A stretch of DNA of 64,000 bases, from positions 2,216,001-2,280,000 of the forward strand of contig NC_090121.1 in NCBI RefSeq assembly GCF_023973825.1. The letters run 5' to 3'. The translations under genes were made by a program, and so were the position numbers. Origin of the DNA: Plasmodium brasilianum (lineage: Eukaryota; Apicomplexa; Aconoidasida; Haemosporida; Plasmodiidae). The notes below the pieces were generated by a model. That model was not told where the DNA came from and searched no databases. It saw nothing but the letters and a program-made list of their open reading frames with translations. This document shows positions 38,761 to 53,019 of this stretch, piece after piece (position 1 is the first letter of the stretch; each line of letters opens with the position of its first letter).

Positions 38761-40739
38761 GATATTTGCTATGTGTTATCCATTTCTAGTATTAGTTATA
38801 TTTTTTTTGAAAAATTAATATATAGGAAATTTGGTCCTATATATAAACACAGAACATATATTGATACTACCTAAAAAGATAGTTTAAAATATTCAGAATA
38901 TATGAATATCGCTTAGTATTTACTTTGCAGGCATATATTCTTTTAAACAGTTTTTTTATTGGTTTTTTTTTTTCTGACTTCATTAGAAAATTGATTATAT
39001 ATATCAGGGTTATAAGTATTAAGGTGATTATTTGATTTCGAAGAGAGAGGAAGAACTATATACCCATTAGTTTGTTTATTATGCATTTTAAAGTTTATTT
39101 ATGTAGTCGTAAGATTCTTAAATTTAACAGTTGTTGTATAAGTATATATAATGAAATCATAGTAATAATTAATATATTTTTTTAAAAATAATGATTTGCA
39201 TGTATCTAAGGAAGTTTTTCTTTATGCCTAAAGAAATTATATTAATACACAAGAATAATTGTTATATACATATAAATTTTTTTATGCAACATGTATAATA
39301 TGTAAATGTATATTAATACACAAAAATAAAATATTATATATTAGATATTTTTAGGAGCTCATATGTTTCTATATATTTTTTGTATTATAAATTATTTTTT
39401 TGAAATAATTTATTATTCTGTCCTAATATGTATATGTAATCTATTTTTTTTTTTTTTGAACCACAAAGAAGTAAAACTGATAGTAATCAATATTCACATT
39501 AAAAAATGTTCTTTGTATGTAATAGTTATTTGTAGATGTTTCATAGACATTTGTATTATAGCAAATTTGTGATCCTTTAATTCCATATATTAAATCACAA
39601 TTAATACATTATAATGCAGCAAGTGCAGTAACTTATATTTTTAACAATTATTTTTCATTACATTTTTATTATTGTAAGTGATAATTTAAATTACCCTTTA
39701 AGAAAATATTGTATTTATGACATTTAATTTTATTATATAAAGTTTTTCCATATTTAATAAAATCCCAACCATTTGTTTTTTGTGCTAATGCGTATTATTT
39801 TAAGGGTAAACATAAAAAATTATCTTTATAAAACAATTAGTATGATAATTATATGTTTTATAACTTATTAGATATAAGAACTTTTTCATAAATTTTTAGA
39901 TTTTTTATAAGGTTCAAGTATAAAAATATAACAAAATAATAATATAATTTTCCTCTAAACAATATATTATTAATAAATAATTATAACTTTTAGAATTCAT
40001 AAGGACTTATATTGAAATGAAAGTTTTAAAGAACATTTTTTATTTTATTTTTTATCTTACGTAATTGTTAGGGTTAATTCTTTTCTATAAAAAAAACTTA
40101 AAAATTTACAATAAATTATATGGAAAAAATACAAATTAAATTTATTATTATTCTTAACATAATTGAGTGATTACATTATTCTAACAATATTCATTTTATT
40201 TTAGTATATTTCATACAGAAAGTACTCTATTTATTTATTATTATTTTTTTTTATATATATTTTATTCTAAATATATTTATATAACTAAAAACATAAAATT
40301 AAGTATATAATTTTACAAACTATTAGTTTCCCTATAATAGTAATAATTATATATAATTAAATAACATATCTTTGAAAAATTATATTACACAAATTAAAGA
40401 TTAATCTCTAATTATCACCGAAATTTAGACTCTTTTAGCAGATTAAGGGGGTTGTTATGAATTTTTTAAATTTATTATAGTCTATACTAAAGTGCATATG
40501 TTTAAGTTGTAACTGACGATATTACTACAAATAAATTGAAAAAGAATTATTTAAAAAATATTTCTTTCTACATATATCATTACTATTATTAGACTGTTTA
40601 AATAATAATAATTTTTTTAGGAATAAACAGTTTTTGCTAAATATAATTTTTATAATGTTAGAACTAATAATTAGAAAACTTAAATGATATTAGTAATTAT
40701 TCTCATAAAATATGGAACGAGGAATTATATATATTCTCA
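38761..40739. other. AT-rich spacer
   Basis: No supported gene is seen. The frame at 39363-39572 (+) is hydrophobic and low-complexity and looks like chance. Confidence 0.45.
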
Positions 40740-41163
40740 ACATTCTATATTCTCTATATATTTCATATTTGGAAATAATAAGATATCATATATACATATA
40801 TTTATTTTATTTTGATAAGAATTAAAAAAAAAGTTATTTCATAATTATAATCAATTAAATAAATAATATATATCATGTTAATATTTATTAAGCAATTCAA
40901 TTTATATTATTTCACTTAACGTTTTTTGTTTATAAATAACATTAAAAAAAAATTTTTTTTAGTTTATTTTTAAATTGAATTTTTTTTTATACTGTTGTAT
41001 AAAATTGTTGTCATATGCTTTATATTATGTTTTACGAAAAAGAACAAAATAGAATAAATTGCATAAAATAAATAATAAGAGTATCATTCATTACTAAAAT
41101 AATATTATGATATTGTTCATTATACCCTTTCCTGAGTAAACTAATGTATTAAAGTATTATAAA
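40740..41163 (+). repeat. Shared 5' flank of fam genes, copy at 41.2 kb
   Basis: CATTCTATATTCTCTATATA at 40741 and AAGCAATTCAATTTATATTATTTCA near 40890 recur before the copies at 53.5, 18.2 and 15.4 kb. This is the likely promoter region of the gene at 41164. Confidence 0.45.
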
Positions 41164-42138
41164 ATGGAACAAAAAATTAAGTCACTGCTATTTATTAAAA
41201 TTGCTACATTTATCATTTTAAGTTGGATATATAATTTTCACCATGACGTTGTATGATAAAATTATTTAAAAATATTTGTATTATTTATATATTTCGTGTT
41301 TTAATTTTTAAATTGTAATGTTTTAGCTTGATATTGTTAATTTTATTAAATAATTAATATTTATTTATATTTTTAGGAGATGATTAAGAAGTACTTTATC
41401 GTAAAATACATGTATGATAGAAAATTATATATGCGAAATTATCGATCCCTAGCTAAATATGAGAAGGATAAAGATTCAAATATTGCATGGTTAAAAGAAA
41501 AGATATCAAATAATGGAATGTGTGAAAATAAAGATATATGTTATAATGAGATGAGGAACTTAGGAAAAAGCGAACGATCAAATAGAAATTCAGGAAAAAG
41601 TACGCGAAAAAGTAAACAAGTTATAAAAAATAATTCTTGCACATTTGAAACAAAAAAATATTCTCGTTCTGAAAAAAAAATATTCAAAGAAATTGATTTT
41701 GAGAATTTCCTTAAAAATAACAGGACAATTAGTAACAAGTTGTACAACAAAATTATACGTAAAAAATATGGATTGCGACTTTCTTTACCCTTATTATTTT
41801 TATTGTTTTTATCAACATCTCTCTTATTAGAATTTTGGGGATTAGGACTTGTAAGTTTATTGTGTTATATATTGAAAATCATTAAACCTGGATCCTTGAG
41901 TTATTTACATAATTTGTTGGAAGCGTCTCCTTTTAAAGAGTTTTTCAAATCTATAGATACAATAAAAGTGACGGTGGGAAATACTCCTAAGTATGTTCAC
42001 TTTTATGTAACTGGTTTTTTTGGTATTTTTATATATTTATTACCTTTTATATTATTCGGTGTTACACTTATATTAAAGGTTGTTTACTACCATAAGAAAG
42101 TTAAAAAATATGAAAAAATTAAGTTCAGAAAAAGATAA
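41164..42138 (+). CDS. fam-l/fam-m type B exported protein, intact (two exons, 282 aa)
   Basis: Exon 1 is 41164-41250 and exon 2 is 41377-42138, with a 126-base phase-0 intron (GTATGA..TTTTTAG). Residues 1-29 begin MEQKIKSLLFIKIATFIILS and hold the signal anchor. A PEXEL-like RSLAK lies at residues 52-56 in RNYRSLAKY. Next come CTFETKKYSRSEKKIFKEID, FLKNNRTIS and RKKYGLR. The first membrane segment is at about 164-181 and extends with weakly hydrophobic sequence to about 197. The second is at about 243-264, and the tail is YYHKKVKKYEKIKFRKR, the same last 17 residues as in the 18.2 kb gene. The fold family is described as exported and adhesin-like; that part is knowledge, not seen here. The next gene downstream on the same strand is a broken type A copy 2 kb away, the mixed pairing also seen at 15.4/18.2 kb. 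Confidence 0.9.
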
Positions 42139-44173
42139 AAGGTATGATTTTTAATGTGTTTCTTTGTGTAATGAAGTTTTTAATATAAAGTAATATCTAT
42201 AAGATCTCTAGTACTATGTTTAATAAATACGTGAAAAACTGTTTAATCTTTATAAATACTCTAATTTATAACTATCTTGATATAGAACAATAAAATCAAT
42301 GTTGTTACTTTTTTTGAGAATTTAAAAGTTTTAAAATTATTAAATATGTATTTTAATATATTTATTCAATATAATTAAATATTATGTCTTAATTTATGTG
42401 TTTTCGTATATAAATAGTATCTTATTAAAAATGTGCATTGTAAGTTAAGGTAATACGTGATAGCAAAATTCTAAAATATACTTCTAGTTCTTTGTTAATT
42501 CATACTCGAATTATAGTGAATGGTAATTTATGTTTTTTTAAATAATTGCAGTCTTAGATTATTTTTTGTAAATTCAATCAAAAAATTGTGTCATTGATTT
42601 TAAATTAAAAAGTCATGTATTTGTTTAATATTTAATGAAAACAAGTTAAGATAATTTTTTGAACAGATATATGTATTTTTTACTTAAAAATCTAGCATTT
42701 ATTCGGTAAAGTTTTATACGTTGTGAGTAATATATTTTTTACTAAAAGTAATAATAAATTACATTTTGTTGGTTTTTCACGTTTTAAAAGGCAAAAATAT
42801 AAATATATAATTAAATAACATATTTATTAAATATTAGATGTTTGTAATTATTTACTAAATAGTGAATTATAAATATTTTCAATTAATTGAAGGGTCAAAG
42901 TGTATAATTTATTTTTATTGTGTTTTATTATGGTAATAATTATATTTTAGATAATCTAATTAAATAATATATTTATTCAAAAGTTTTTATCCAAATAAAT
43001 TATAATTTATTTTTTTCATTATATATTGATAAACTTAATAAGAATGAATCTTACATTAATGGATTGTATATTAGAATTATTATCTTTTTTTATACTTTTT
43101 TTTTTTTAATAATAATAGTTCTCCAAAAATGTGCTATACATGTATATAAATAAAAATTATCATTTACTGAAAATAAATACATGTTCTACACAATTAAACA
43201 ATAATGTATATTTATTTATCTATTTTTCTTTTCTATTTTTCATTCTTGTAAATTTATTATGTGAAGCATTAATAATATATTAAAATATATAAAAATGTAA
43301 AACATTTATATTAGGGATTTGTGAATTAATAAAATTAATGACGATATTTTTTTAAATTAAAAAAAAACTAAAATAAAAAAATTATATTTTATATATAATT
43401 CATAAATACATAACATGGTTCTTATTTATTAGTTATATTTTAATAAGGTGCACTTAAGCGTTACTATATTTCTCCTGCAATTTTTAATTAAATATGTATA
43501 ATGCATAATTTCTTCATGCGGCTATTTTGTGAGTAAATTTATTAAATGAACTCATTTATTAATTTTCACTTTTCATATATTCTAATAAAATTTATAATAA
43601 AATATACATAAATGTTATAGTAATAACGTTTAAGTACACTTTATAAAGTATCGTTTACTTAATGTAGAAATTCATGCAAATTTTATTTTTCGTAAAAAAT
43701 ATTATTAAAAACAGGAGAAAATATCATTAGTATATGCAAAAGGTTACGGATATGGAAAATAAAAATACGGATAATCAGGATTTTAATATAAAAATTAATC
43801 ATTTATATTATTAATTTTTGATAATATTGTGTATTACCGCAATTTGTTAAAATATTTGGTTTTAAGTAAAAAATATGTATATGGATATATACAAAAAATA
43901 ATTTTACTATGACTCTATGTTTTTTTTTTTTTTTTTACTTTATTAATATTTTATCTAAGTATATATAATACATTTTAAAAATTATTATTTATTGTAGGTA
44001 TTGTAAAGTATATTATGGTTATATATATATTATTAAGTTTTTACAAAGAAATAAAAAATAATGATAAAATGAAATTAAATAAATAACTATAGTGTGATTT
44101 ATCATAAAACAGTTTTACATTATTATTAATATTTTCTCTTTAAGAATAAATTATTTTTTGATAGATCTATATA
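42139..44173. other. 3' flank of the 41.2 kb gene and 5' flank of the 44.2 kb copy
   Basis: The first 300 bases resemble the region after 19141. TTTTACTTTATTAATATTTTATCTAAGTATATATAAT near 43936 resembles 14475-14510, about 0.9 kb before the 15.4 kb copy and about 0.25 kb before this one. No gene is seen between. Confidence 0.4.
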
Positions 44174-45045
44174 ATGTATCGAAAAATGAAGTTACATATC
44201 TTTATAAAAATTTATACTTTTATCCTTTTAACATGTACTTGTTAATTTAATAATGATGTGGTATAACAATATAATATAAGATTATTTTGTATTATTTATA
44301 TTTTTAGTGTTTCGTTTTTAATAATACTGTTATTTAACATTAAAATATTTATTTAATTAAATAACAAATATGTATTTTATTTTTTTAGAGTACATTCATC
44401 AAGTTCATGTGTGAGAACGGAAATTTTCATGAAAAAATAGATAAAAGAAATTGTGGACTACTAACAGAATACAAACAGGATAAATAATCAAATGCTGTAT
44501 GTTTAATCGAATGCATATAATGAGATATATACTATGAAGGAATGGATATATTTAATATTGAAATAGGGAACAAAGGAAAAAAAAAAAACAATATGACAAA
44601 AATTTATTAAATACGATGCAATACTATACAGAATTAGTGGATTATATTAATGGAATGTTTAACGGAAATATTTTCCATTTTGCAAAAAAACGCATCTAAA
44701 AAACGGATTTTGATATTTTTTTGAAAGAAACAGGATAATTATAGATATGAATATAAAAAAAATAAAATTTTTAATTTTGATTTTGGAGTTAGTGTATATG
44801 TTATACTTCTCCTTATAGAAATACAGTTACCTATATTACGTGCACTTGAGTTGTCAATAAAAAGTAGTAAATTTATGCCATTTAAGGGTTTCTGGAATTT
44901 TATAAGAGTAATATTTAGAGGTGTATTAAGTAATGAAGAATTAGAATACTTTTTTGTACTGTCATTTGTAATACCTACTATTGTATTAGCAGTCATATTC
45001 ATAATAGTGTTTGCTAAGATATTACGAAATTCTCAAAATAAATAA
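44174..45045 (+). pseudogene. fam-l/fam-m type A pseudogene, many lesions
   Basis: Exon 1 (44174-44260, 87 bases, donor GTATAA) encodes a degenerate signal segment KLHIFIKIYTFILLT with TAA at 44243-44245. Exon 2 starts at 44389 after TTTTTTAG with STFIKFMCENGNF. The PEXEL site region is degraded (RNCGLLTEY) and a stop follows. Later pieces in changing frames are recognisable: MQYYTELVDYINGMFNGNIF, FHFAKK and DFDIFLKE. The final frame, 44851-45045, has SSKFMPFKGFWNFIRVIF and a second membrane segment ending IVFAKILRNSQNK. The lesions are far more numerous than in the 15.4 kb copy, so this is an older inactivation. Confidence 0.8.
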
Positions 45046-47359
45046 ATCAAGTTGTTGAATGTATAAAATTAATAATTAAAAATATATATTTTTTTGTAAA
45101 AACGTTATTAATATGAAGAAATACATATAATATATGTAGAGATGTACCCTTAATAAATATATCTATTAGTTAAATATTATAAAAAAATGTGTGAATAGCT
45201 GTTCTTTTTGATACACAGGAATAAAAAGCTATTTTCTTAATTTTTATGTGAAAATGAATATATTAGTGATCTACAATTTGTATTTTAAAGTATCATATAG
45301 AAGTAAAAAAATATATTTGATATGATATATATACTTTTTCATTCAAAAATATTTCTATAAAAAAAATGTGCTTGTGCTTTAAAATGAATAAATAATAAAA
45401 AAATACATATCAATTTATAGAACTCTGATAATTTAAATTTGATTTATGTATTGGTGCGTTATAATTTATGATATGATATGTAATAAAATGATTTTCAATT
45501 GAGATAGATAAAAATGTATTATTAGATTTAAATAGACAATTAATTTGTATTATTTTTGTATAGTAAAATGAAGTGAAAGCATTATAACATATTGATATAT
45601 ATATACGTTCTAATTAAGAAAGAACATAATATATGTTATATAAATCATTTTATATTGAAATATATTATGAAATATATTCATAATTTATGACTTTTTTAAA
45701 AAATTTGGTTACTTTTTTTCATGGTATACATATAGAATTATGAATATATAATAAACTAATACTCTTTTTACTAGGGTTCTTAATTAAGTTTTATGGTTAA
45801 TATTTTAATTTTACTTCCTTTATATTTTACATTAATTTGTTATATTATGTACATTATTAAATACACAACTAATTCTTTTTTAAAAATTATAAAACAAATA
45901 TTAAAGTATTAAAATATATATTTATATATACAATAAAATAAAAACCAAAAAACAATAAACTCAAAATAAAAATTTATAATTTCTCTTTATAACGTAAAAA
46001 GTATGTTAACAAAATTCCATTATTAATATAGCATAATAAAAATGAAATTAGAAATTTAAATGAAATGGAACAAATAAAAATATATGATATATTTTGAAAT
46101 TCCTATAATACAGATATACTTTCTTATATTTGCTTTGATTTTAAAAAAATGTTGAAACGTATATATTGAATACTGTTTAATTTATACAATTTTTTATATA
46201 TAACTTTTATTTTTTTTGATTTCATGAAGATATTTCTGAATAATAATATATAAATTAAAATAAACGGAAAGAGCGACAATAATTTTTTTTTATTTACTTG
46301 TTTTTATCTTCCTGCAAAACATTAAATGAGAGTTAATATAAAATATTATATATTTGGTGTATAATTATTATTATCATATTTAAAATATTTATTAAATATA
46401 TATTAATAAAATTTATATAAACAATATATAAAATGAATTAGTGCTATTAATACATATATATATATATATATGAAAATGTGTTTAATTTTTGATACTTTTG
46501 TACACATTATGAATAAAATTAAATAATTCCATAAGAAATAAAAAATTTCAGTGATTCCTTAATTTTGTGAAAGGATAAATAATTATATAAAACCAAGGAT
46601 ATAACTAATAAATAAGAGGTTATAATTTCGTGTTAAATGAGCATTGTTAGTCTGACAACATATAAATACTTATGATAGTTTGAGATATTTTTATTAAGTA
46701 TGTAGAAATTTCTGTTTATAAATTATGCAAAGGTTATCATTACTTTTTCATATTTTTTAAAATTTTTCTTATTCCTTTTTTTATTCTTAAATTTTTTTTT
46801 TACTACAATTTATTAAATATTTTATTTGTAAATTACTGAAGTTCTTTATTTGTAATACGATTTTACAAAGTTAAAGTTAATACGGTTTACTTATAGAAAT
46901 ATGATTAATAAAGCGAACATCCGACATTATTTTAGGTAAATATCTTATTGAAAATATATAGAATGAAAAAAAAAGTATACCAATTTTGCGTATGTACAGA
47001 TTGTATATAAATGTATATATATAAAGCTTTAACAAAAAGAATAAAAATAAAAATTTTGGTATTATTAATAATAAATCTATATTTATACACTTGTGAGGAT
47101 GAAATTTAATGAGAAGAAACTGATATATATGTAAAAAAAATATGATACGCATATATTTAATATAGCTTACAATTAATTTTTTTGTACAATAATATCGTAT
47201 ATTTGTTTGGAAAATAGTGAAAGGATGGAACATAGTTAATCAGGTTTAAAAAATATGTAAAATGAAAAATTATTATTTAATTATTATAATATAAAAGAAA
47301 AGAGAAAAAAAAGCAATAACGCGTAGGGACATTTCCAAATGGTTAATAAGTGAATTTGA
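45046..47359. other. fam 3' flank, then AT-rich spacer
   Basis: Bases 45046-45700 match the fam 3' flank pattern, and 45771-45890 resembles 2120-2240. The long minus-strand frame at 46877-47233 is Phe/Ile/Leu/Tyr-rich without motifs. It is best explained by a T-rich strand being poor in stop codons. Confidence 0.45.
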
Positions 47360-48071
47360 AGTAATATATTATTGTTTATAAAATAAATGAAGTAATTTTA
47401 TACTATATTTCTTTTCCATACCAACAAAATGTATTATCTAATAATATTACAATTTACAAGTATAAAATATTACTATTAAGTAAAAATTATTATGAAATTA
47501 ATTTTTATATTTAATTAAAACACTTTAAGTACACTATGCTCAATTTCTCAGCAAACATTATACGAATTAACGCTTTATACGCATGTACATAGGTTTTTTC
47601 AAGCAACAAACATGCGAAGGAATATCTAAAAATTAATAAAGTTATATGCTTAAAAATTTGCATGTATATTTATTTATATCTATAAAGCAAATATATATGT
47701 AATAAAATGATAAATCATTAAAAATAATAGTCAAAGGAAACTTTGGGAAAATAACAAAATCACAGATATACAGAGTATCTTCTTGCGTATATATATAAAG
47801 AATAATAAAAAAAAAGAAAATTTTTAAATATATATTATCTTATAAAATTTATAAAGAACTAATTACATAGAAAAACATCAAAAACATAAATTATATATGG
47901 TAGTTCTAGAAACAAGAACAATATTAAAAGAAGTTTTTTAGTTAAAAGTTCAGTATAATTCATGTATTAATTAAATATTGGGGGTATGTATATATGTATG
48001 TATATATTCTTAATAATATAAGATTTAAAATATATTTAAATAAATGGACGTATGTTGTAGATTTCTAGGAA
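47360..48071. repeat. Shared 3' flank of minus-strand exported-protein genes, copy 2
   Basis: GTTTATAAAATAAATGAAGTAATTTTATACTATATTTC at 47375 and AGTAAAAATTATTATGAAAT with TTAATTTTTATATTTAATTAAAACA near 47480 match 59290-59430 closely. It lies 3' of the gene at 48.1 kb. Confidence 0.55.
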
Positions 48072-48921
48072 TTATTGTAGAGAATTATGCTTAGGATTGT
48101 TTAACAAGTTCTTACGTATAATTGATATATTATCAAAACCCTCATTAAAATTATTAAATAATCTAAAGAATAAATATAACACTGATAATAATAATAAGAC
48201 TAATGATATATAAAAGCCTTTATACGATGCACATGCCGCGCTCATTATTAAGAAGACAAAGCTTAATATATATGGCCTAAAATCCTTAAGCATTTTTCTA
48301 GTAATAATTTCTTTAGATTTACACGTACATATATTTAACCTTTTATATTCATTATGCGATTGTTCTGGTAGTTCTATTTCAAATTGTGAATATAATCTTT
48401 TTAAATGTGGACTTGTTAATTGTGATATATTATTTTCTGTTGATTTATATTGTTTCTTTCGAAATGGTTTTTCCTTTAGTTCTTCATTAACTCCACCAAG
48501 GTAATCAATAGATGATAATGAATCATAGGTATTTTCAGAATTATCCTTATATACTAATGAATTACTTGATTTCTCAAAATTATCTTTAAAATATTTTTTT
48601 AAATTAAAGACGGTCTCTTGAGAATCTGCATCTGTTTCCCCATATAATAATCTGTTTAGTCTTATTTTTGATGTATAATTAAAGCTGATTTTTTTATTGC
48701 ATGGTTTGTGAAAGTTAGTTCGCTGTAAATTAAGGTAAATATATAACATATAAAATAATACATGTACTTTCGTATTATTAAAATATTCAATTTAAAATAA
48801 AAATGTAAGATTAAAAAAAGCGTATAGAAATTATTGAATATAATAATTATCTTACTTCATAGGAACAATTGAATATCCATATTAAAAGGGTAAGGAAGAA
48901 GAATTTATTTTTTTGTTTCAT
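48072..48921 (-). CDS. Plasmodium exported protein, unknown function (two exons, 238 aa)
   Basis: Exon 1 is 48856-48921 (22 codons, MKQKNKFFFLTLLIWIFNCS) and exon 2 is 48072-48722; the 133-base intron is GTAAGA..TTTACAG in phase 0. The start is the ATG opening the signal segment. A PEXEL-like RLLYGE lies at residues 46-51 (R-x-L but Gly then Glu, one residue late). The middle is polar and Ser/Asn/Glu-rich (FEKSSNSLVYKDNSENTYDS, YLGGVNEELKEKPFRKK). A CTCKSKE block precedes two close membrane segments at about 173-190 and 192-209, then a short tail NEGFDNISIIRKNLLNN. I infer that it is exported into the host cell and membrane-anchored by the C-terminal hairpin. No named domain is recognised. 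Its 5' and 3' flanks are shared with the genes at 6.0 and 60.0 kb. Confidence 0.82.
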
Positions 48922-50675
48922 CGAGTTGAATGTATTTAGAATATTAAAACTTATGTAATGATAAAATTTTCAGGGATATATGTTTTTTGATAATATTCAA
49001 TATAACAGTTGTTATATTTTTTCTTTATTGTTTTTTGTTACTTTAAAAAATGAAAATTTATGGCTTTCTTAAATTAATATTAATTAAAAAATATGTTTAA
49101 AGTTAAAAAAGGAAAAAATGCATTAAATAGAAATATTATACTAATTTTTCTATAAGATAATATTAGTACGTAATATAGATAAAATAGATTTAAAATAAAA
49201 CATTAAAAAATATGTAAACAATTATTACATAATAATTAAATCTAAGCATATGTAAATAATTATTTCGAAAGTTTTGTTTATATTTATATGTTCTCTATGT
49301 TGAGTATAAACCTGCTTTCGTAATTAAGCTATGAAAATGAATAAAAATAAATAAATAAATATGGAATGTAGTATACATGTTATCCTTTAAAAAAATATGA
49401 TTTAAAAATTATATGTTGATTAAAATAATGAAAAAAAATTAGGATTCTTCCAAAGCTTTTTATATGAATTTTTTTTTAAAATAATTGATATATGCGTAAT
49501 AATTGGAACAAAAAAATATATTATAGTAATAATGATTTAATAAAATTTAATTTGAAATAAATATTACACAATATTAACAACTTATAGATTTTAATTAAAA
49601 ATGCTTAATAGAATGCTAACAATAAAATATATTATATTTCATTGAGTTAATTTAATTAAAATATTATACTATTTAAATTAAAGTTTTTATTCTTTTTAAC
49701 AATATAAAACATAATTTTATTAAATTTATGGGGTATTAATGACCTTTAATATTACTGAATATACATGAATATTAAATATATGAAATAATACTATAAATAA
49801 ATATTTGAAATACAAATATTTTTTAATTTCTTATGATTAAAATAAGAAAATGTAATTAAAAATAATAAATTTATATAAGCTATGAATATCATGAAGAATT
49901 ACATATACATAATTAATTCACAATTTAATGATGTTTTAATATCGGAATATTATCTATTTTTCATTATACAGTAAGAAAATAATTATAACATAAAAAAGTG
50001 TTAACATAAATATATTTTAGAACAATTATATGAAGAATACGAATTAAACAAAATGAATTAGTATTATGATTAATAAAAAAATTATTAGATAAAATTATTT
50101 ACATCATTTTTATTATATGAAATTAAACATTTTAAACATTTCTTTTGACACTTATTAGAATAGTGTGAATCAACTATATTATTTGAAATAATATAAATAT
50201 ATTCCTAATATAAGAAAAAAATAATGAATAATTGATATTCTCATATTTTATATTTACTAGGTTTATAATTATCACACATCATTATGGTTATTTATGTTGT
50301 ATATTTATTCATGTAAATATAAAAGTACAGGTTGGAAAAAATATATATTTTTTTTATATATTTATTTAATTATTTATATACATTGTTTAGATTCGCTTTT
50401 TTAATGTATTTTACTTATATAATATAATTATTTATATTTATTTAATATATAACAAATTCATAAATATTGTAATATACTTCTTTTTGGCAAATACGTTTGG
50501 GATAAAATATTACGTATATATCTAAAAATTTTATGGATATCTAATTGATCTTTAGAATTCAATAATAAATAACTTAAAAATATTTCAGTTTAAAAATTCA
50601 TAAGTTTTTGAAAGCTATTTTATGTATGAACAGTGTATTTTTATATGAATAAAGTTTTCCTATTTTTAAAAAACA
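48922..50675. other. Shared 5' flank copy 2 and AT-rich spacer
   Basis: About 48943-49090 (ATGTTTTTTGATAATATTCAATATAACAG, then TTTTCTTTATTGTTTTTTGTTACTTT) resembles 61050-61160 and 6860-6960, each just before a minus-strand exported-protein gene. No gene is seen in the remaining sequence up to the fam fragment at 50.7 kb. Confidence 0.45.
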
Positions 50676-50975
50676 ATAAAATTTAGGAGTTGAAATTCTG
50701 GATTTGTTATATTTTTTATCTTTTTCTTGTTGGGAATACTAGTATCCGTATTATCGGCATTAATGTTTTTAGATAATCTGTTGTGTAAAGAATATATAAT
50801 ACTGGTAATTTATCGCATTTATATAGAAAGGTACCAGAAAGGGTAGTACACTATATTAGTATAGATTTTATTTAACTTACATAAGGTTATATTATTTGTT
50901 ATAATTATAATGACTATTTATAAGATCCAAAGAAATAATGAAAAATATATAAAAATTAAATATATGTCTAAGTAA
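50676..50975 (+). pseudogene. fam-l/fam-m type A 3' fragment
   Basis: One frame from 50676 to TAA 50973-50975 reads IKFRS, a stop at 50691, then NSGFVIFFIFFLLGILVSVL (first membrane segment). It continues with two more stops and LFVIIIMTIYKIQRNNEKYI, ending KIKYMSK. This is the type A C-terminal half (compare KIKFKSYGFG and ILKNNEKYKKIK in the 53.5 kb gene). No signal exon, PEXEL-like site or FDGK block is found upstream, so it is 5'-truncated and also carries nonsense changes, but no indel after position 50676. Confidence 0.75.
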
Positions 50976-51502
50976 AAAGAATAATAATGAATGTAATCTA
51001 TTCTGAAACGATATATTTAATATGAAGTAACATCTGTAATATTTTTAGGATATACATTATTCGAATATATATAATCCGTATAATATTGTAGTTGCACCCG
51101 CATACACCATAATTATTTGATGCAAAACAATAAAAACGTGTTCTCTTTTTTGGTGAATTTGAATGTTTGAATGTTTTCAAATTTCTACTTTAAGATATTA
51201 TTTAATCTTAATTAAAAAAATATTATTTACTATATATATATGTATATGTAAATAAGTTTCTACGAATAATATATATCTGTTCTATAAAATAAATAAATAG
51301 AAGACTTATTCATATACTTTTATAGAACTCATATACTTATGTTTTTACTGATAATTTTCATCTTATATTTTGTGTCAAGTTCCAGTATAAAAAGATCATT
51401 TGTCAGGTAATTAAAAAGAATGTATTATTACATATTAATTAATAACTATTGTGTCTTTTTTTGTATTTGATGCAACTACGTGAGCACATTATGTTGCATT
51501 TA

Positions 51503-51533
<31 letters not shown>

Positions 51534-53019
51534 TTTTTATTTTATTTTTTTTTTACTTTAAAGGGTGCTTATTATTTAATGTAAAAAATACCTTTTATCA
51601 TTAGTGTGTTATAGAACATATATATGTATAGTAAAAATCCTTTTAGCGGACATTTGGCTTGTTTTTTTTCATCATATAAAAGAGATAGTATAAATATATT
51701 TTACATTAATATGCTTACAAATTATGAGCTATAATTGTTTAAAAACTTAAGAATTTTAAATATTACCAATAAAAGGACAATATAAAATTATTCAAATATT
51801 ATATTATTGTGCATAACTATGAAGCAAATTCAATTTTCGATAGTTACTTAAATATATTTCATATTAAAGTGTTATAAATAAATATGGTGTATATAATTTT
51901 TATTTACTATGTCATTATAGAGATAAATTAATGAATTAATCTTAATGATATATTAATAGATAACATACATTAATGCCATATTTTTTTTTATAGTATTTAT
52001 TATCTAAAAATATGTTATATTTTTGCAAAAACCTAAACAAACATTAGGTATAATAAAAATTAATATATTTTTTTTGCAATATTACAGCAATATGCATGCT
52101 TTTTTTTTTTTTTTTATACATATATATATTCTCTATTTATTATTATTTTCTAAAAATTGATTAAGAATAAATGAAATATTATATTAAGGACACACAAATA
52201 TATATATTTTATATTGACATTACTAATTATTTTATATTTATATGTTCATAATTTAAATGAAAATAAAAAGGAAAATTTTATACTTACATTTTAGAATTAG
52301 TACTCAGGTCATTTCTATGGAATTATCAATATTTCTTTGCTTAATTTTAGTTCAAATAGTACGTATATTATTATTAATATTGTGTATCTTTATAGTGTTC
52401 CATTAATGCGATACATATGCTAATTGTTTTATTATAACCTTTATATAATAATTAATTTAACTCTATTTTATAAATATTATTTAAAAATATATATATAATT
52501 AGATTGAAAAACATTATGCATAAGCATTTTTATTCTTTATATAATTGACTAAATACATTATACAATCAAGATTATTCTGTTTTAAATACAATAATACAAG
52601 AACAGCACTATATGTATTATCTATTTTTATTTTTTATTATATTTCTTATAAGCATATATACTGGTTTAGAAAAAAAAATTTTAAATAATAAATTTATAAA
52701 ATTATCATTTAGTAATAATAATATATATTAGACAAGATTAAAAGTTATACATCCAAATATATATTACAATAATGGGAGATCATTTATTATTTTTTTATAA
52801 AATGTATAGATATTCATATACTATAAAGTGTTTTATAAGAGTGATTTTTTTTTTATATTATATAACGTAGAAAATTGCAAGCGTTATAATAAGTTAAAAG
52901 GTAAATTTGTAAAAAAAATAGTTTTTTTCATTTATTATTACTATTATTTTATTAGATAACATCTTTTAACAATGATAATTAATTTTTCAAAAATATGTTT
53001 ATAAATAAGAATTATTAAT
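50976..53019. other. fam 3' flank and AT-rich spacer with microsatellite
   Basis: The first 700 bases resemble other fam 3' flanks (GCGGACATTT landmark near 51650). An AT run followed by a T run occupies about 51501-51538. The minus frame at 50998-51180 has no features. No gene is seen. Confidence 0.45.

Noticed and set aside
41541..41830. Antisense and shifted frames inside the 41.2 kb gene
   Set aside because: They are shadows of exon 2, which has the clear family sequence.
44739..45002. 87-codon minus-strand frame
   Set aside because: It is antisense to the type A pseudogene at 44.2-45.0 kb.
46877..47233. 118-codon minus-strand frame
   Set aside because: It is Phe/Ile/Leu/Tyr-dominated with no signal exon, motif or family match. 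A T-rich strand has few stop codons, so long frames arise by chance.
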